Source: JBCCTX01 sp964468435
Lineage (GTDB): Bacteria > Bacteroidota > Bacteroidia > J057
Direction: 5' to 3'
Assembly: GCA_964468435.1 (NCBI GenBank)
Contig: CAYXVE010000017.1
Location: 15,985-79,984, forward strand
DNA length: 64,000 bases
Of this stretch, positions 35,776-44,913 are shown in pieces. Made by a program: the position numbers and the translations under genes. Numbering within the stretch: the first letter of the stretch is position 1; each line of letters begins with the position of its first letter. The notes under the pieces are model-generated. The model was not told where the DNA came from. It searched no databases and saw only the letters and a program-made list of their open reading frames with translations.

Positions 35776-38253
35776 TTATTTCAAAGCTTTCTGGGCGGCA
35801 GAAGAATTACTTTCTTTCCCATTTTGAGGTATCATATCTACAGGATTGGCGATTTTTATCTTTTCCAGAGCGAAGTTCAGCACTTCATCCATACGGGATA
35901 CATATTGGATCTGAACTTTGTTGATATAGTCTTCTTTGATTTCACTTACATCTTTTTCATTTTCTTTACATAAAATGAGTTCTTTGATACCTGCCCGTAT
36001 AGCAGCGAGGACCTTCTCTTTGATACCTCCTACTGGGAGCACCTTACCTCTCAGAGTAATCTCGCCAGTCATAGCGAGAGAGGGTTTTACCAATCGCTGA
36101 GTGAATAATGATACGAGCGAAGTAAATATAGTGATACCTGCTGACGGGCCATCTTTAGGGATAGCTCCAGCAGGTAAGTGAAGGTGAACGTCCCAATATT
36201 TAAATGCTTCGTAGGGAATACCAAATTGTTCGCAGTGTGATTGTAAATAAGTAAATGCGAGGGTTGCAGATTCCTTAATCACTTCACCCAGACGGCCCGT
36301 CATACTGAGTTTACCATTACCACGCGTAAGGGTTGATTCTACAAAGAGAATTTCACCACCTACTGCAGTCCATGACAAGCCAATGACTACACCGGGTTCA
36401 TCAATGCGCTGGTAGAGTTCGTTTTCATATTTTTTAACACCAAGAAATTTATTGAGGTTGGATTTATTAACTCTGACGGATTCCTTCTCATCGAGAACGA
36501 TTTGTTTGGCTGCTCCTCTAAAGACAGATGCCAGTTGTTGATTGAGTCTACGTACGCCTGCTTCACGAGTGTAGTGCTCAATGATATGTTGGAGAGCTTT
36601 GGGGCTAAGATGCACCTGATTGGCTTTTAGGCCATGATCTTTTCTGAGCTTAGGTATAAGGTGGCGCCGGGCAATCTCCAGTTTTTCCTCCTGCGAATAA
36701 CTATTGATCTGGATAATTTCCATCCGGTCAATCAAAGCAGGATGGATAGTACTCAATGTATTGGCAGTGGCAATGAACATAATTCTGGAAAGATCGTATT
36801 CGACTTCCAGAAAGTTATCTCTGAAATGATCGTTTTGTTCTGGATCCAGTACTTCCAGAAGTGCTGATGCTGGGTTTCCCCTGAAATCATTGCCTACTTT
36901 ATCAATTTCATCCAGCATAAATACCGGATTACTGGTATCTGCTTTTTTGAGACCCTGAATGATACGTCCTGGCAGTGCGCCGATATAAGTTCTTCTGTGG
37001 CCGCGTATCTCAGCTTCATCTCTCACACCACCAAGTGATATGTGTACAAATTCCTTGTTCAGGGATCTGGCAATGGATTTACCTAGAGAGGTTTTTCCCA
37101 CACCAGGAGGTCCATAAAAACAGAGAATAGGAGCTTTTTTATCGGATTTCAGTTTGAGAACAGCTAGATATTCCAGAATTCGTTGTTTTACTTTTTCAAG
37201 ACCATAGTGATCCTCATCCAGTATTTTCTGAACCTTTTTGAAATCGTAGTGATCTTCAGTATAATTTTGCCAGGGTAATTCGAGAAGCCACTCTACATAA
37301 TTCATTACAATGGCATAATCTGGCATAGCAGGGTTTAGACGTGAGAGTCTCACCAGTTCTTTGCCAAATACCCTGTCTACTTCTTCCAGCCAGTTTTTGG
37401 CTTCAGCTTTGGCGCGAAGCTCCTGTATTTCCGATTCGTAGGTGTCTTCTCCTAATTCATCCTGAATAGCACGTATTTGTTGTCTGAGTATGTACTCGCG
37501 TTGTTGCTTATCCAGATCACTTTTGACTTTGGTTTGTATTTCTTCGCTGAGCTCGAGAACCTGCAATTCACTGTGAAGGTGCTGTAACACCAGCTCACAT
37601 TTATTTAATAATTCATCCAGTTCAAGAATCTCTTGTTTGTCATCTACATCTAGGTTTAGGTTGGCAGCAATAAAATTTGCCAGAAAACTCAGACTCTCTA
37701 TATTTTCAAGCGCAATCTTGGCTTCACTGGGTATATTAGGTGCCAGATCGATGATTTTTGAAGCTTCCTCATTGAGACTATACATGATCGCTTTTGCTTG
37801 GTCCTGAGGAGGGTAGAGTTCTTCCAGTTTATGTATTTTGGCGATGAAGTAAGGTTCTTCTGATAAAAACTCATCAATTTGAAAACGGCTTCTGCCCTGT
37901 ATGACGATAGTGATACTCCCATCGGGCATTTTGATCAGTTTGAGGATACGCGCTATAGTCCCAGTGGAGAATAAATCTATGGTACCCGGGTTTTCTAAAT
38001 CAAAATTTTTTTGAGCGACTACACCAATCTGTTTGGTTTCTTGTTGATAAGCATCTTTTACCAACCGAATAGATTTATCTCTCCCTACGGTGATAGGAAT
38101 AACGACTCCAGGAAAAAGCACAGTATTTTTTAAGGCGAGAATACCTATTTGTTCTGGTAAGGCCTCATCAGCCATTTCCTGTTCTTCGATCTGTGTACCG
38201 ATAGGTAGCTCCGCCTCAAAAAGTGTATCATTATCTAATTGCAAAAATGTCAT
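35776..38253 (-). CDS. lon: ATP-dependent Lon protease
   Basis: The start ATG at 38253 (MTFLQLDND) gives 825 residues; an open extension to 38415 adds a non-conserved 54-residue segment and is unlikely. The N-terminal substrate domain begins with IGILALKNTVLFPGVVIPI. The AAA+ domain has Walker A GPPGVGKTSLGK and Walker B PVFMLDEIDK, and the C-terminal peptidase domain has the catalytic Ser in KDGPSAGIT and Lys in GGIKEKVLAA. Lon degrades misfolded and regulatory proteins in the cytoplasm. It ends with a short Asn/Gln/Ser-rich tail. A CAAATTTA at 38289-38296 reads TAAATTTG on the coding strand, a possible -7 box. Confidence 0.97.
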   Translation of the reverse strand: MTFLQLDNDTLFEAELPIGTQIEEQEMADEALPEQIGILALKNTVLFPGVVIPITVGRDKSIRLVKDAYQQETKQIGVVAQKNFDLENPGTIDLFSTGTIARILKLIKMPDGSITIVIQGRSRFQIDEFLSEEPYFIAKIHKLEELYPPQDQAKAIMYSLNEEASKIIDLAPNIPSEAKIALENIESLSFLANFIAANLNLDVDDKQEILELDELLNKCELVLQHLHSELQVLELSEEIQTKVKSDLDKQQREYILRQQIRAIQDELGEDTYESEIQELRAKAEAKNWLEEVDRVFGKELVRLSRLNPAMPDYAIVMNYVEWLLELPWQNYTEDHYDFKKVQKILDEDHYGLEKVKQRILEYLAVLKLKSDKKAPILCFYGPPGVGKTSLGKSIARSLNKEFVHISLGGVRDEAEIRGHRRTYIGALPGRIIQGLKKADTSNPVFMLDEIDKVGNDFRGNPASALLEVLDPEQNDHFRDNFLEVEYDLSRIMFIATANTLSTIHPALIDRMEIIQINSYSQEEKLEIARRHLIPKLRKDHGLKANQVHLSPKALQHIIEHYTREAGVRRLNQQLASVFRGAAKQIVLDEKESVRVNKSNLNKFLGVKKYENELYQRIDEPGVVIGLSWTAVGGEILFVESTLTRGNGKLSMTGRLGEVIKESATLAFTYLQSHCEQFGIPYEAFKYWDVHLHLPAGAIPKDGPSAGITIFTSLVSLFTQRLVKPSLAMTGEITLRGKVLPVGGIKEKVLAAIRAGIKELILCKENEKDVSEIKEDYINKVQIQYVSRMDEVLNFALEKIKIANPVDMIPQNGKESNSSAAQKALK

Positions 38254-38374
38254 ATAGTTGTCCCAACAATCCTTTTGATGTAATACGTCAAATTTAAGAT
38301 AAAAACCAAATAGATCTAATGCAAAGCACATGCCCAAAGGAGAAATTCTAAAAGAAATAGAAAAATTGTCAGTA

Positions 38375-39133
38375 TTAACGATTGAGCCAATCTTTGAAGG
38401 GTCTCGATTTATCAATACTGACGATCACCTCTATATCGGCTGGTGGATTCAGGTCAATTTTGATCCGGCTTTTAGAATAGGGGTACATGTGCTGGATTGC
38501 GTCAAAGCTTATAATAAACTGCCGATTGATTCTAAAAAAATAATCTGAACTGAGTAATTCTTCCAATTTTCCAAGTGTATAGTCTACAATATATCTTCGA
38601 TTGTCATGTGTAATTAAAAATACATACTTTTTTTGTCCAAAAAAGTATGCCACATCTTGTATTTTAATGGATTTAATTTTGTCTCCTGAAGTAACGATAA
38701 AACGCTGTTGGTACCGGTCTTTGCGGCCTTGTTCCATCATGAATAGGAATGTCTGATAATCGACTTTGGGAGTTTTTAGCAGTGATTTGTGGTATTTTTC
38801 TAGACTTTGGGAGAGTTCTTCTTCGTCTATAGGTTTCAGCAGATAGTCAATGCTATTGTGTTTGAATGCTCTGATCGCATACTGATCATAGGCTGTGGCA
38901 AAGATAATGGGAACGTGTACTTCAACCTGGTCGAAGATATCGAAGGAGTTACCATCTGCCAAATGTATATCCATGAATATCAGATCAGCTTTGTAATCTG
39001 ATAGCCAGTTTACAGCATCTCCTACGCTGTCAACAACATCTAAAATTCGGGTATTAGGTTCAATTTTGAACAGCAGCCGCTCCAGTCTACGTGCTGCCAA
39101 AGGTTCGTCTTCGATGATTAGTACCTGGAGCAT
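38375..39133 (-). CDS. LytTR-family response regulator
   Basis: The 252-residue protein has a receiver domain (1-120) with acidic pocket Glu8-Asp9, phospho-acceptor Asp55 (LIFMDIHL) and Lys100 (YLLKPI), then a LytTR DNA-binding domain (about 140-250) with the typical VAYFFGQKKYVFLI and FFRINRQFIISF segments. Its partner is usually a LytS/YehU-type histidine kinase, but none is adjacent: the upstream gene is nuoD. The start codon overlaps the nuoD stop by one base in TAATG (39131-39135 read on the minus strand), so it is likely co-translated with nuoD. Target promoters cannot be predicted from this sequence. Confidence 0.92.
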   Translation of the reverse strand: MLQVLIIEDEPLAARRLERLLFKIEPNTRILDVVDSVGDAVNWLSDYKADLIFMDIHLADGNSFDIFDQVEVHVPIIFATAYDQYAIRAFKHNSIDYLLKPIDEEELSQSLEKYHKSLLKTPKVDYQTFLFMMEQGRKDRYQQRFIVTSGDKIKSIKIQDVAYFFGQKKYVFLITHDNRRYIVDYTLGKLEELLSSDYFFRINRQFIISFDAIQHMYPYSKSRIKIDLNPPADIEVIVSIDKSRPFKDWLNR

Positions 39134-40437
39134 TATTTATCGCATTCACCCATCACAGGATCTAAAGAACCGATAAGTACAACGGTGTCAGCAATGGTAG
39201 CACCTTCCGTCATAGATTCTAGCGCTTGCAGATTAGTAAAAGATGGTGAATTAATTTTACATCTCCAAGGTGATCCCGTTCCATCGGATATAAAATGAAA
39301 ACCGAGTTCCCCTTTAGGTGCTTCGATGGCATGATATACTTCTGCACCTTCCGGGGGTATTACTCCTACATCAGTCATCATGAAATCGTGGATCATACCT
39401 TCCATCGAGTAATATACTTCATCTTTAGAGGGATAAGTCTGTTTAGCATCATCCACTCTGATAATACCTTTGGGTATTTTGGCCATGAGTTGATCGAGGA
39501 TCCGGATACTCTGCTCCATTTCGTCCATTCTCACTAGATATCTAGCCAGGCAATCTCCTTCTTCCCGGATCGAAATGTCGAATTCCAAGTCTTCGTATAC
39601 TAGATAAGGCTCAAAGGTGCGTATATCATGTGGAACACCAGATGCACGCAAAGTAGGACCCGTGAGTCCGAGATCGATGGCTTCGTCTTTGGTAATGATT
39701 CCTACATCTTTATTCCGGTTTAGCCATATCGCATTATTGGCTAAAAGTTTTCTCCAGCCTTTGAGTTCTTTTTTGAAGTGCTCTTTCCAGGCGATGATTT
39801 CATCTGCGACATTGTCTTCCAGGTCATACTGAATACCGCCTATACGACAATGACTTACAGTGAATCGCACACCTGCCATTTTGTCAAATATGGTATAGAG
39901 GTTTTCTCTTTCTCGGAAGGTCCATAGAAACATGGATACAGCTCCTGCATCCATCACCATGGTTCCGAGCCAGAGGAGGTGTGCAGATATTCTTGCCAGT
40001 TCGCAAGCGATAGTACGAATGTGCTGGGCTCTAAGGGGAGCTTCAATACCTGCCAGCTTTTCAACTGCCAGACAAAAGGCTACATTATTGGAATATGGAG
40101 ACATGTAATCCATACGGTCTGTGTAGGGCATGAACTCCTGATATGTTTTATTTTCGGCAATTTTTTCGATCCCTCTGTGAAGATATCCGATATCTACAAC
40201 AGATTTGACGATGTTTTCACCGTCAACTTCCAGAACTACACGCAACACACCATGGGTAGCAGGGTGCTGAGGTCCAAGATTAATGACCATCTGGGTCCCC
40301 AGTGGATCATCTTCGACCTCGATATATGTATGTTTATCTTCCAGTCTTTTGTACACCGCATGTTGGTGTTTAGGGAAAAAGACAGGACTTACTCTTTCAT
40401 TAATACTTTCCTTAGAAGGAAATATCTCGTTACTCAT
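39133..40437 (-). CDS. nuoD: NADH-quinone oxidoreductase subunit D
   Basis: The 434-residue protein has the NuoD/49-kDa signature GPQHPATHGVLR near residues 54-65, GYLHRGIEKIAENKTY, the stretch MDYMSPYSNN, and the C-terminal LVIGSLDPVMGECDK ending with the conserved DPVMGE-like tail. NuoD forms part of the quinone-reduction chamber of complex I. About 45 residues precede the signature, longer than in many bacteria. The other nuo genes are not in the window, so this subunit is encoded apart from the rest. Downstream, a LytTR regulator is coupled to it. Confidence 0.95.
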   Translation of the reverse strand: MSNEIFPSKESINERVSPVFFPKHQHAVYKRLEDKHTYIEVEDDPLGTQMVINLGPQHPATHGVLRVVLEVDGENIVKSVVDIGYLHRGIEKIAENKTYQEFMPYTDRMDYMSPYSNNVAFCLAVEKLAGIEAPLRAQHIRTIACELARISAHLLWLGTMVMDAGAVSMFLWTFRERENLYTIFDKMAGVRFTVSHCRIGGIQYDLEDNVADEIIAWKEHFKKELKGWRKLLANNAIWLNRNKDVGIITKDEAIDLGLTGPTLRASGVPHDIRTFEPYLVYEDLEFDISIREEGDCLARYLVRMDEMEQSIRILDQLMAKIPKGIIRVDDAKQTYPSKDEVYYSMEGMIHDFMMTDVGVIPPEGAEVYHAIEAPKGELGFHFISDGTGSPWRCKINSPSFTNLQALESMTEGATIADTVVLIGSLDPVMGECDK

Positions 40438-40552
40438 ATATCTTTGCTTACATTTTCCTCTTAACCCGGGAAAAATTGAAAAGTTATCAACTGTTTGAAA
40501 TTAATAACTCACTGATTAAAAGCAAAAGATTCTTTTAAAATGATTTTGTGAA

Positions 40553-41080
40553 TTATGCCAAGCAAAATGAGGCGTGATGGAGATTTTCCACTATCCAGTC
40601 TGCACTGGAATAATTTTGGCAACCTACAAGGATCGTTTTGCAACCCATACTTTTACCAGCAAGAATATCTCGTTCACTATCACCGATCATGTATGAGCGA
40701 GATATGTCAATTCGGTGTATTGCAGCTGCCCTTTCGAGCAGTAAGGTTCCAGGCTTGCGGCAAAAGCATTTCCCATTGAAATGTGGATGATGAACACAAT
40801 AAAAAATATCTTCTATTGATATGCCACTTTGCTTCAACAAATGGGTGAGATGGTTATTAGCATGCAACATGTGATTTTGGGTATATATTTTTCGCGCTAT
40901 ACCACTCTGATTAGTTACAATAATCAGTTTATAACCCAGAATCTGGGCTTTGAGGCAAAAGGAGATGATACCCGGTACGAGCTGAAGCTCACTGATCTGG
41001 TAAACATAACCTGTATCTATATTCACTATACCATCGCGGTCCATGAATACAGCTTTTTGGTAAGATGACGTTTCTGCCAT
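40553..41080 (-). CDS. HAD-IIIA hydrolase, GmhB-like heptose bisphosphate phosphatase
   Basis: The 175-residue protein has HAD motif I MDRDGIVN, motif II VTNQS, and motif III/IV KPGTLLLERAA and MIGDSERDILAG. Between them lies the zinc-binding loop C-V-H ... C-F-C (YCVHHPHFNGKCFCRKPG), which marks the GmhB branch that removes the 7-phosphate of D-glycero-D-manno-heptose 1,7-bisphosphate in LPS/S-layer heptose synthesis. Histidinol-phosphate phosphatase is a close relative with the same zinc loop and cannot be fully excluded. No other heptose genes are adjacent. Confidence 0.82.
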   Translation of the reverse strand: MAETSSYQKAVFMDRDGIVNIDTGYVYQISELQLVPGIISFCLKAQILGYKLIIVTNQSGIARKIYTQNHMLHANNHLTHLLKQSGISIEDIFYCVHHPHFNGKCFCRKPGTLLLERAAAIHRIDISRSYMIGDSERDILAGKSMGCKTILVGCQNYSSADWIVENLHHASFCLA

Positions 41081-41363
41081 GAATAATAATTTAGGGATAT
41101 TGTACCTTCGTAGAATCTCAACCGTATAAGCGGAAACTCTTTTCCCATGAACGAAGAAAGTGTAGGATAATATGTGTTGATGAGCAAAAGATTCTAGGCT
41201 TCATGATGGGCTGATAGTGAAAGTTCATACGGATATATGCAGGAAGTTGTATATTTGAGGGTAAATTAGGGGTATGGGCAATTATTGATATGTAAGGCCA
41301 ACTTTCCTGATCCATACAGTTGTTTTAATGGAATATGAACAGGTTACAATTATTGTTTAAGCT

Positions 41364-42467
41364 ATGATACAAACGGAAACAACCAGAGAAATGAAGAGAG
41401 GTGTTTTTGATGATATGCATGGAGGAGGGCATGAGCTTATCATGTTTTGTAATGACAGGGATACCGGACTCAAGTCAATCATCGCCGTACATAATACAAC
41501 GCTGGGTCCTGGAGTTGGTGGAGTAAGAATGTGGCCTTATGAATCGGAAGATGCTGCGATTACAGATGCGCTAAGGTTATCACGTGGAATGACCTACAAA
41601 AATGCACTTGCCGGACTAAATTTTGGAGGTGGAAAAGCTGTTATCATAGGTGATAGTCGTAAAGACAAATCTGAAGCCCTTTTAAGACGTTTTGGGATGT
41701 TTGTCAACAATTTGGGTGGGAAGTATTACACGGCGGAGGATGTTGGGATGACAGAACACGATATGGAACTGATGGGTCATGAGACTCCTTATGTGATGGG
41801 TAAATCTCTGCTGACTGGAGGGAGTGGAGATCCATCTGTGATTACTGCATATGGGACCTATCTGGGAATTAAAGCTACATTAAAGCAAGCCACAGGCAAT
41901 GAGTCATTGGCTGATAAATCCATTACCATACAAGGAGTGGGGGCTGTGGGAGCTGATCTTGCGAGATATCTGGCCAGGGATGGAGCTAAGTTGTACATTT
42001 ATGATATCTATTCTGACAGACTGTCGGAGGTTGTCAAAGATACTGGTGCCGAGGTATTGAAGGAGGATGAAGTCTACAGCCGTCCGGTAGATGTATTCAG
42101 TCCATGTGCATTGGGAGCTACGATCAATCCTGATACGATTCATTATCTCAATTGTCAGATTATTGCAGGTGCAGCCAATAACCAGCTTTTAGATGAGAAA
42201 CGCGATGGAAAACTGCTCCAGGAAAAGGGCATACTCTACGCTCCGGACTTTGCAATCAATGCAGGTGGGATCATTAATATTAGTGTCGAATATGAAGGAT
42301 ATGGATACAATAAGGAACGGGCTTTGCACAAAGCAGAAAGAATTTATGATACTCTGCTAAAGATTTTTAACATTGCGATAGAAAAGAACATAACCACTCA
42401 TGAAGCAGCCGTATGGCTGGCAGAAGAGAGAATAGAGCGATTAAGCAAGAATTTTAGATACATCTAG
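41364..42467 (+). CDS. Leucine dehydrogenase family (Glu/Leu/Phe/Val dehydrogenase)
   Basis: The 367-residue enzyme has the amino acid dehydrogenase core: PGVGGVRMWPYESE, SRGMTYKNALAGLNFGGGKAV with catalytic Lys79 and Lys91, and a Rossmann segment IQGVGAVGADLARYLA for NAD. The length and absence of the glutamate dehydrogenase inserts favour leucine (branched-chain) dehydrogenase, which interconverts branched-chain amino acids and 2-oxo acids. Later motifs GAANNQLLD and APDFAINAGGIINIS are present. It begins a + strand block and nusB follows after 4 bp. Confidence 0.9.
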   Translation: MIQTETTREMKRGVFDDMHGGGHELIMFCNDRDTGLKSIIAVHNTTLGPGVGGVRMWPYESEDAAITDALRLSRGMTYKNALAGLNFGGGKAVIIGDSRKDKSEALLRRFGMFVNNLGGKYYTAEDVGMTEHDMELMGHETPYVMGKSLLTGGSGDPSVITAYGTYLGIKATLKQATGNESLADKSITIQGVGAVGADLARYLARDGAKLYIYDIYSDRLSEVVKDTGAEVLKEDEVYSRPVDVFSPCALGATINPDTIHYLNCQIIAGAANNQLLDEKRDGKLLQEKGILYAPDFAINAGGIINISVEYEGYGYNKERALHKAERIYDTLLKIFNIAIEKNITTHEAAVWLAEERIERLSKNFRYI

Positions 42468-42471
42468 TTTT

Positions 42472-42972
42472 ATGATCACCAGAAGGCAAATAAGGGAAAA
42501 GGTTATGCAGGCAGTATATGCTTGTAGAATCTCCGAACAGAAACCTCAAACCATCTTTGATTTAATATTGAAAGATATGTATCAGGAGGTTGAGGATATA
42601 GAAAAGAAAAAAAAGCTGACCGGAGATACCCATTTGCTTACATCGCTATATTATGAATCCATGAAAAACTCCCAGTTATATGACAAGCACATACAGCAAA
42701 AGGCAGAAAACTGGGAACTTGAACGCATCGCATTATTAGATAGGATATTAATGCATATGGCCATTTGTGAGATGCTTAATTTCGAGGATATTCCCGTAAA
42801 GGTTACGATCAATGAATACCTGGAATTGGCTAAAGCATACAGTACTCCCAAGAGCAGCAAGTTCATAAATGGTATACTGGATAGCCTGTATAATGATTTC
42901 AGGTCAGCGGGGAAAATTGTTAAATCGGGACGTGGTTTGATCGATTCTACCCCCAATAAACCTAATCTCTGA
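42472..42972 (+). CDS. nusB: Transcription antitermination factor NusB
   Basis: The 166-residue protein is all-helical with a typical start (TRRQIREKVMQAVYA) and the C-terminal core ERIALLDRILMHMAICEML plus PVKVTINEYLELAKAYSTPKSSKFINGILDSLY. NusB with NusE binds boxA RNA to prevent early termination in rRNA operons. Many Bacteroidota NusB proteins are about 300 residues; this one is short and lacks the long N-terminal extension. It overlaps no gene but lies 4 bp after the dehydrogenase gene, so co-transcription is likely. Confidence 0.93.
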   Translation: MITRRQIREKVMQAVYACRISEQKPQTIFDLILKDMYQEVEDIEKKKKLTGDTHLLTSLYYESMKNSQLYDKHIQQKAENWELERIALLDRILMHMAICEMLNFEDIPVKVTINEYLELAKAYSTPKSSKFINGILDSLYNDFRSAGKIVKSGRGLIDSTPNKPNL

Positions 42973-42999
42973 GACACTCATCTCATCACATATAAACAA

Positions 43000-44001
43000 A
43001 TGTCTGTCGTTACTTTAATACCCGGTGATGGAATAGGACCGGAAATAACAGAAGCAGTAGTAGCAGTGCTGGATGCAGCAGGAGCTGATCTCCGGTATGA
43101 CGAGCATGATGCAGGTATTACAGCGCTTCGCGAGACTGGTGAACTTATTTCTGCATCTTTAATGGAATCTATCCGCCAGCATAAGGTAGCGCTCAAGGGT
43201 CCTTTAACGACTCCTGTGGGAGAGGGATTTAAGAGTGTCAATGTTACAATCAGGCAAATGTTTGATTTGTACCAGAATATTCGTCCCTGTAAAACAATTC
43301 ATGGAGTATCCACGAGGTTTGAAAATATAGATCTCGTGCTCTTTAGAGAAAATACTGAGGGGCTATACGCGGGATTTGAGATTTACGATGCCCGCAATGA
43401 AATTGCGGATGCTATCGCCAGGATTTCCAGAAAAGGATCAGCGCGGATCATATATTCCGCGTTTGATTATGCAGTAAAACACAACCGTAAGAAGGTTACA
43501 ATCGTACATAAGGCTAATATTATGAAGCAGTCCAGTGGATTGTTTCTCAAAATTGGAATGGATATTGCGAAAGAGTATCCTGAAATTGAGGTAGAAGAGC
43601 GTATAATTGACAATATGTGCATGCAACTGGTCATGTATCCAGAGCGTTATGATGTGTTGGTAACTACCAATCTTTTCGGAGATATCTTGTCAGATCTTTG
43701 CGCGGGATTGGTTGGAGGCCTGGGAATTGTTCCGGGAGCAAATATCGGTAAGGACTGCGCGATTTTTGAGGCAGTACACGGCAGTGCTCCCGATATAGCG
43801 GGACAGAATAAAGCAAATCCGACAGCGTTATTACAATCTGCAATCATGATGCTGAAACATATTGATCAGTTAGAAGTTGCCGATAGAGTAGAAAACGCAT
43901 TATTTGCCACGTTAGAAAAACTTAATTTAAGGACAGTAGATCTGGGTGGCAGCAGTTCTACCGATAAATTTGCAGAGCATGTGATTCAACATTTACGATA
44001 A
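43000..44001 (+). CDS. NAD-dependent isocitrate dehydrogenase-type enzyme
   Basis: The 333-residue protein belongs to the isocitrate/isopropylmalate dehydrogenase family: IPGDGIGPEIT, the substrate loop VNVTIRQMFDLYQNIRPCK, LFRENTEGLYAGFE, the Lys in VHKANIMKQSSG, and the metal-binding aspartates in LSDLCAGLVGG. The substrate-loop Ser/Asn pattern and the size favour NAD-isocitrate dehydrogenase over isopropylmalate dehydrogenase. Homoisocitrate dehydrogenase cannot be excluded. It sits between nusB and the DUF1573 gene, interrupting a grouping often seen without it. Confidence 0.85.
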   Translation: MSVVTLIPGDGIGPEITEAVVAVLDAAGADLRYDEHDAGITALRETGELISASLMESIRQHKVALKGPLTTPVGEGFKSVNVTIRQMFDLYQNIRPCKTIHGVSTRFENIDLVLFRENTEGLYAGFEIYDARNEIADAIARISRKGSARIIYSAFDYAVKHNRKKVTIVHKANIMKQSSGLFLKIGMDIAKEYPEIEVEERIIDNMCMQLVMYPERYDVLVTTNLFGDILSDLCAGLVGGLGIVPGANIGKDCAIFEAVHGSAPDIAGQNKANPTALLQSAIMMLKHIDQLEVADRVENALFATLEKLNLRTVDLGGSSSTDKFAEHVIQHLR

Positions 44002-44008
44002 TTGTAAT

Positions 44009-44016
44009 TATATTTG
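44009..44016 (+). promoter_or_regulatory. Possible -7 box for the DUF1573-yajC-ybbR-coaE unit
   Basis: TATATTTG matches TAnnTTTG and ends 24 bp before the ATG of the DUF1573 gene, 8 bp after the isocitrate dehydrogenase stop. The -33 region lacks a clear TTTG; the nearest relevant sequence is TTTA at 43992-43995. Confidence 0.35.
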
Positions 44017-44040
44017 TAACATTATAACATTGAGTCTATT

Positions 44041-44559
44041 ATGAAAAACATACTTTCAAGTTTGCTGGCTATTGCGCTTATCCTGGGATTTGTTGCCTGT
44101 ACCAATGATGCAAACAGCGACACAGACAAAGAGGTAGCTACTGCATCTACTGCAGCTGGTGAAAGTGATCTAACTGCAGAAGTAAAGAATAGCGTGGATC
44201 TGAATAAGCCTGAATATCTACGCAAAGCGGAGGAACTTCCCAAAACTACAGCTGAGTTCAAAACGGAAGCTTATGACTTTGGGAAAGTAAAAGAAGGGGA
44301 AGAGGTATATCATAAATTTGAGTTTACCAATTCTGGAAGTGAAGAACTCGTTATTACTTACATTAGGCCTTCTTGCGGATGTACTACCCCTGAGTGGAGC
44401 GAAGAGCCTGTAGCCCCTAGTGAGGTTGGATACATTGATGTGAAGTTTGACTCGAAAGGAAAAGTCGGTACACAGGTGAAAAATATTACTGTCTTTGGAA
44501 ACTTTGAAGGACAAACACACCGGGTACTGAAGCTTACAGGTGAAGTCATTAGTGAATAA
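44041..44559 (+). CDS. DUF1573 lipoprotein
   Basis: The 172-residue protein has a lipoprotein signal with Cys20 in the lipobox (GFVAC). Residues about 80-170 form a DUF1573 domain with the conserved VYHKFEFTNSGSEELVI, YIRPSCGCTTPEW and FDSKGKVGTQVKNITV segments. The Cys-Gly-Cys is family-typical. The role is unknown; the fold resembles MSP/Ig-like domains. It is the first gene of a compact run to yajC, ybbR and coaE, a gene order frequently seen in Bacteroidota. Confidence 0.9.
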   Translation: MKNILSSLLAIALILGFVACTNDANSDTDKEVATASTAAGESDLTAEVKNSVDLNKPEYLRKAEELPKTTAEFKTEAYDFGKVKEGEEVYHKFEFTNSGSEELVITYIRPSCGCTTPEWSEEPVAPSEVGYIDVKFDSKGKVGTQVKNITVFGNFEGQTHRVLKLTGEVISE

Positions 44560-44580
44560 TTCATTTTAGTAATATTATAC

Positions 44581-44895
44581 ATGCTATTACCTTTGATCCT
44601 GTTACAGGCTGAAAATCAGCCTCCAGGTGGTTTTTCTATACAAATTCTATTTTTTATAGGAATTTTAGCCATCTTTTATTTTTTCATGATAAGGCCACAG
44701 CAGAAGCGTCAGAAAGAAGAGCGCACTTTCCGCGAAAGCCTTAGCAAAGGCGACAAAGTTGTTACGATAGGTGGAATGCATGGCAAAGTTGTCAGTATGG
44801 ATGATACCTCTGCAATCATACAGGTTGACGAAAATGTCAAGATCCGTCTTGATAAGACTGCCCTCAGGCCTCCTACTGCAGCTAAAGAAAAGTAA
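44581..44895 (+). CDS. yajC: Preprotein translocase accessory subunit YajC
   Basis: The 104-residue protein has one N-terminal membrane helix (about residues 17-38) followed immediately by the YajC signature FMIRPQQKRQKEER and then KGDKVVTIGGMHGKV and IRLDKTALRP. YajC associates with SecDF-YidC at the inner membrane. The gene starts 21 bp after the DUF1573 gene. Confidence 0.96.
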   Translation: MLLPLILLQAENQPPGGFSIQILFFIGILAIFYFFMIRPQQKRQKEERTFRESLSKGDKVVTIGGMHGKVVSMDDTSAIIQVDENVKIRLDKTALRPPTAAKEK

Positions 44896-44913
44896 CCAAT
44901 AAATGGTACGGTT

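Noticed and set aside
41250..41257. TATATTTG resembling a -7 box upstream of leucine dehydrogenase
   Set aside because: It is about 106 bp from the start codon and lacks a -33 partner; such 8-mers are expected by chance every few kilobases.
41118..41315. 65-codon minus-strand frame between the GmhB-like and leucine dehydrogenase genes
   Set aside because: It has no family resemblance and lies in a divergent promoter region.
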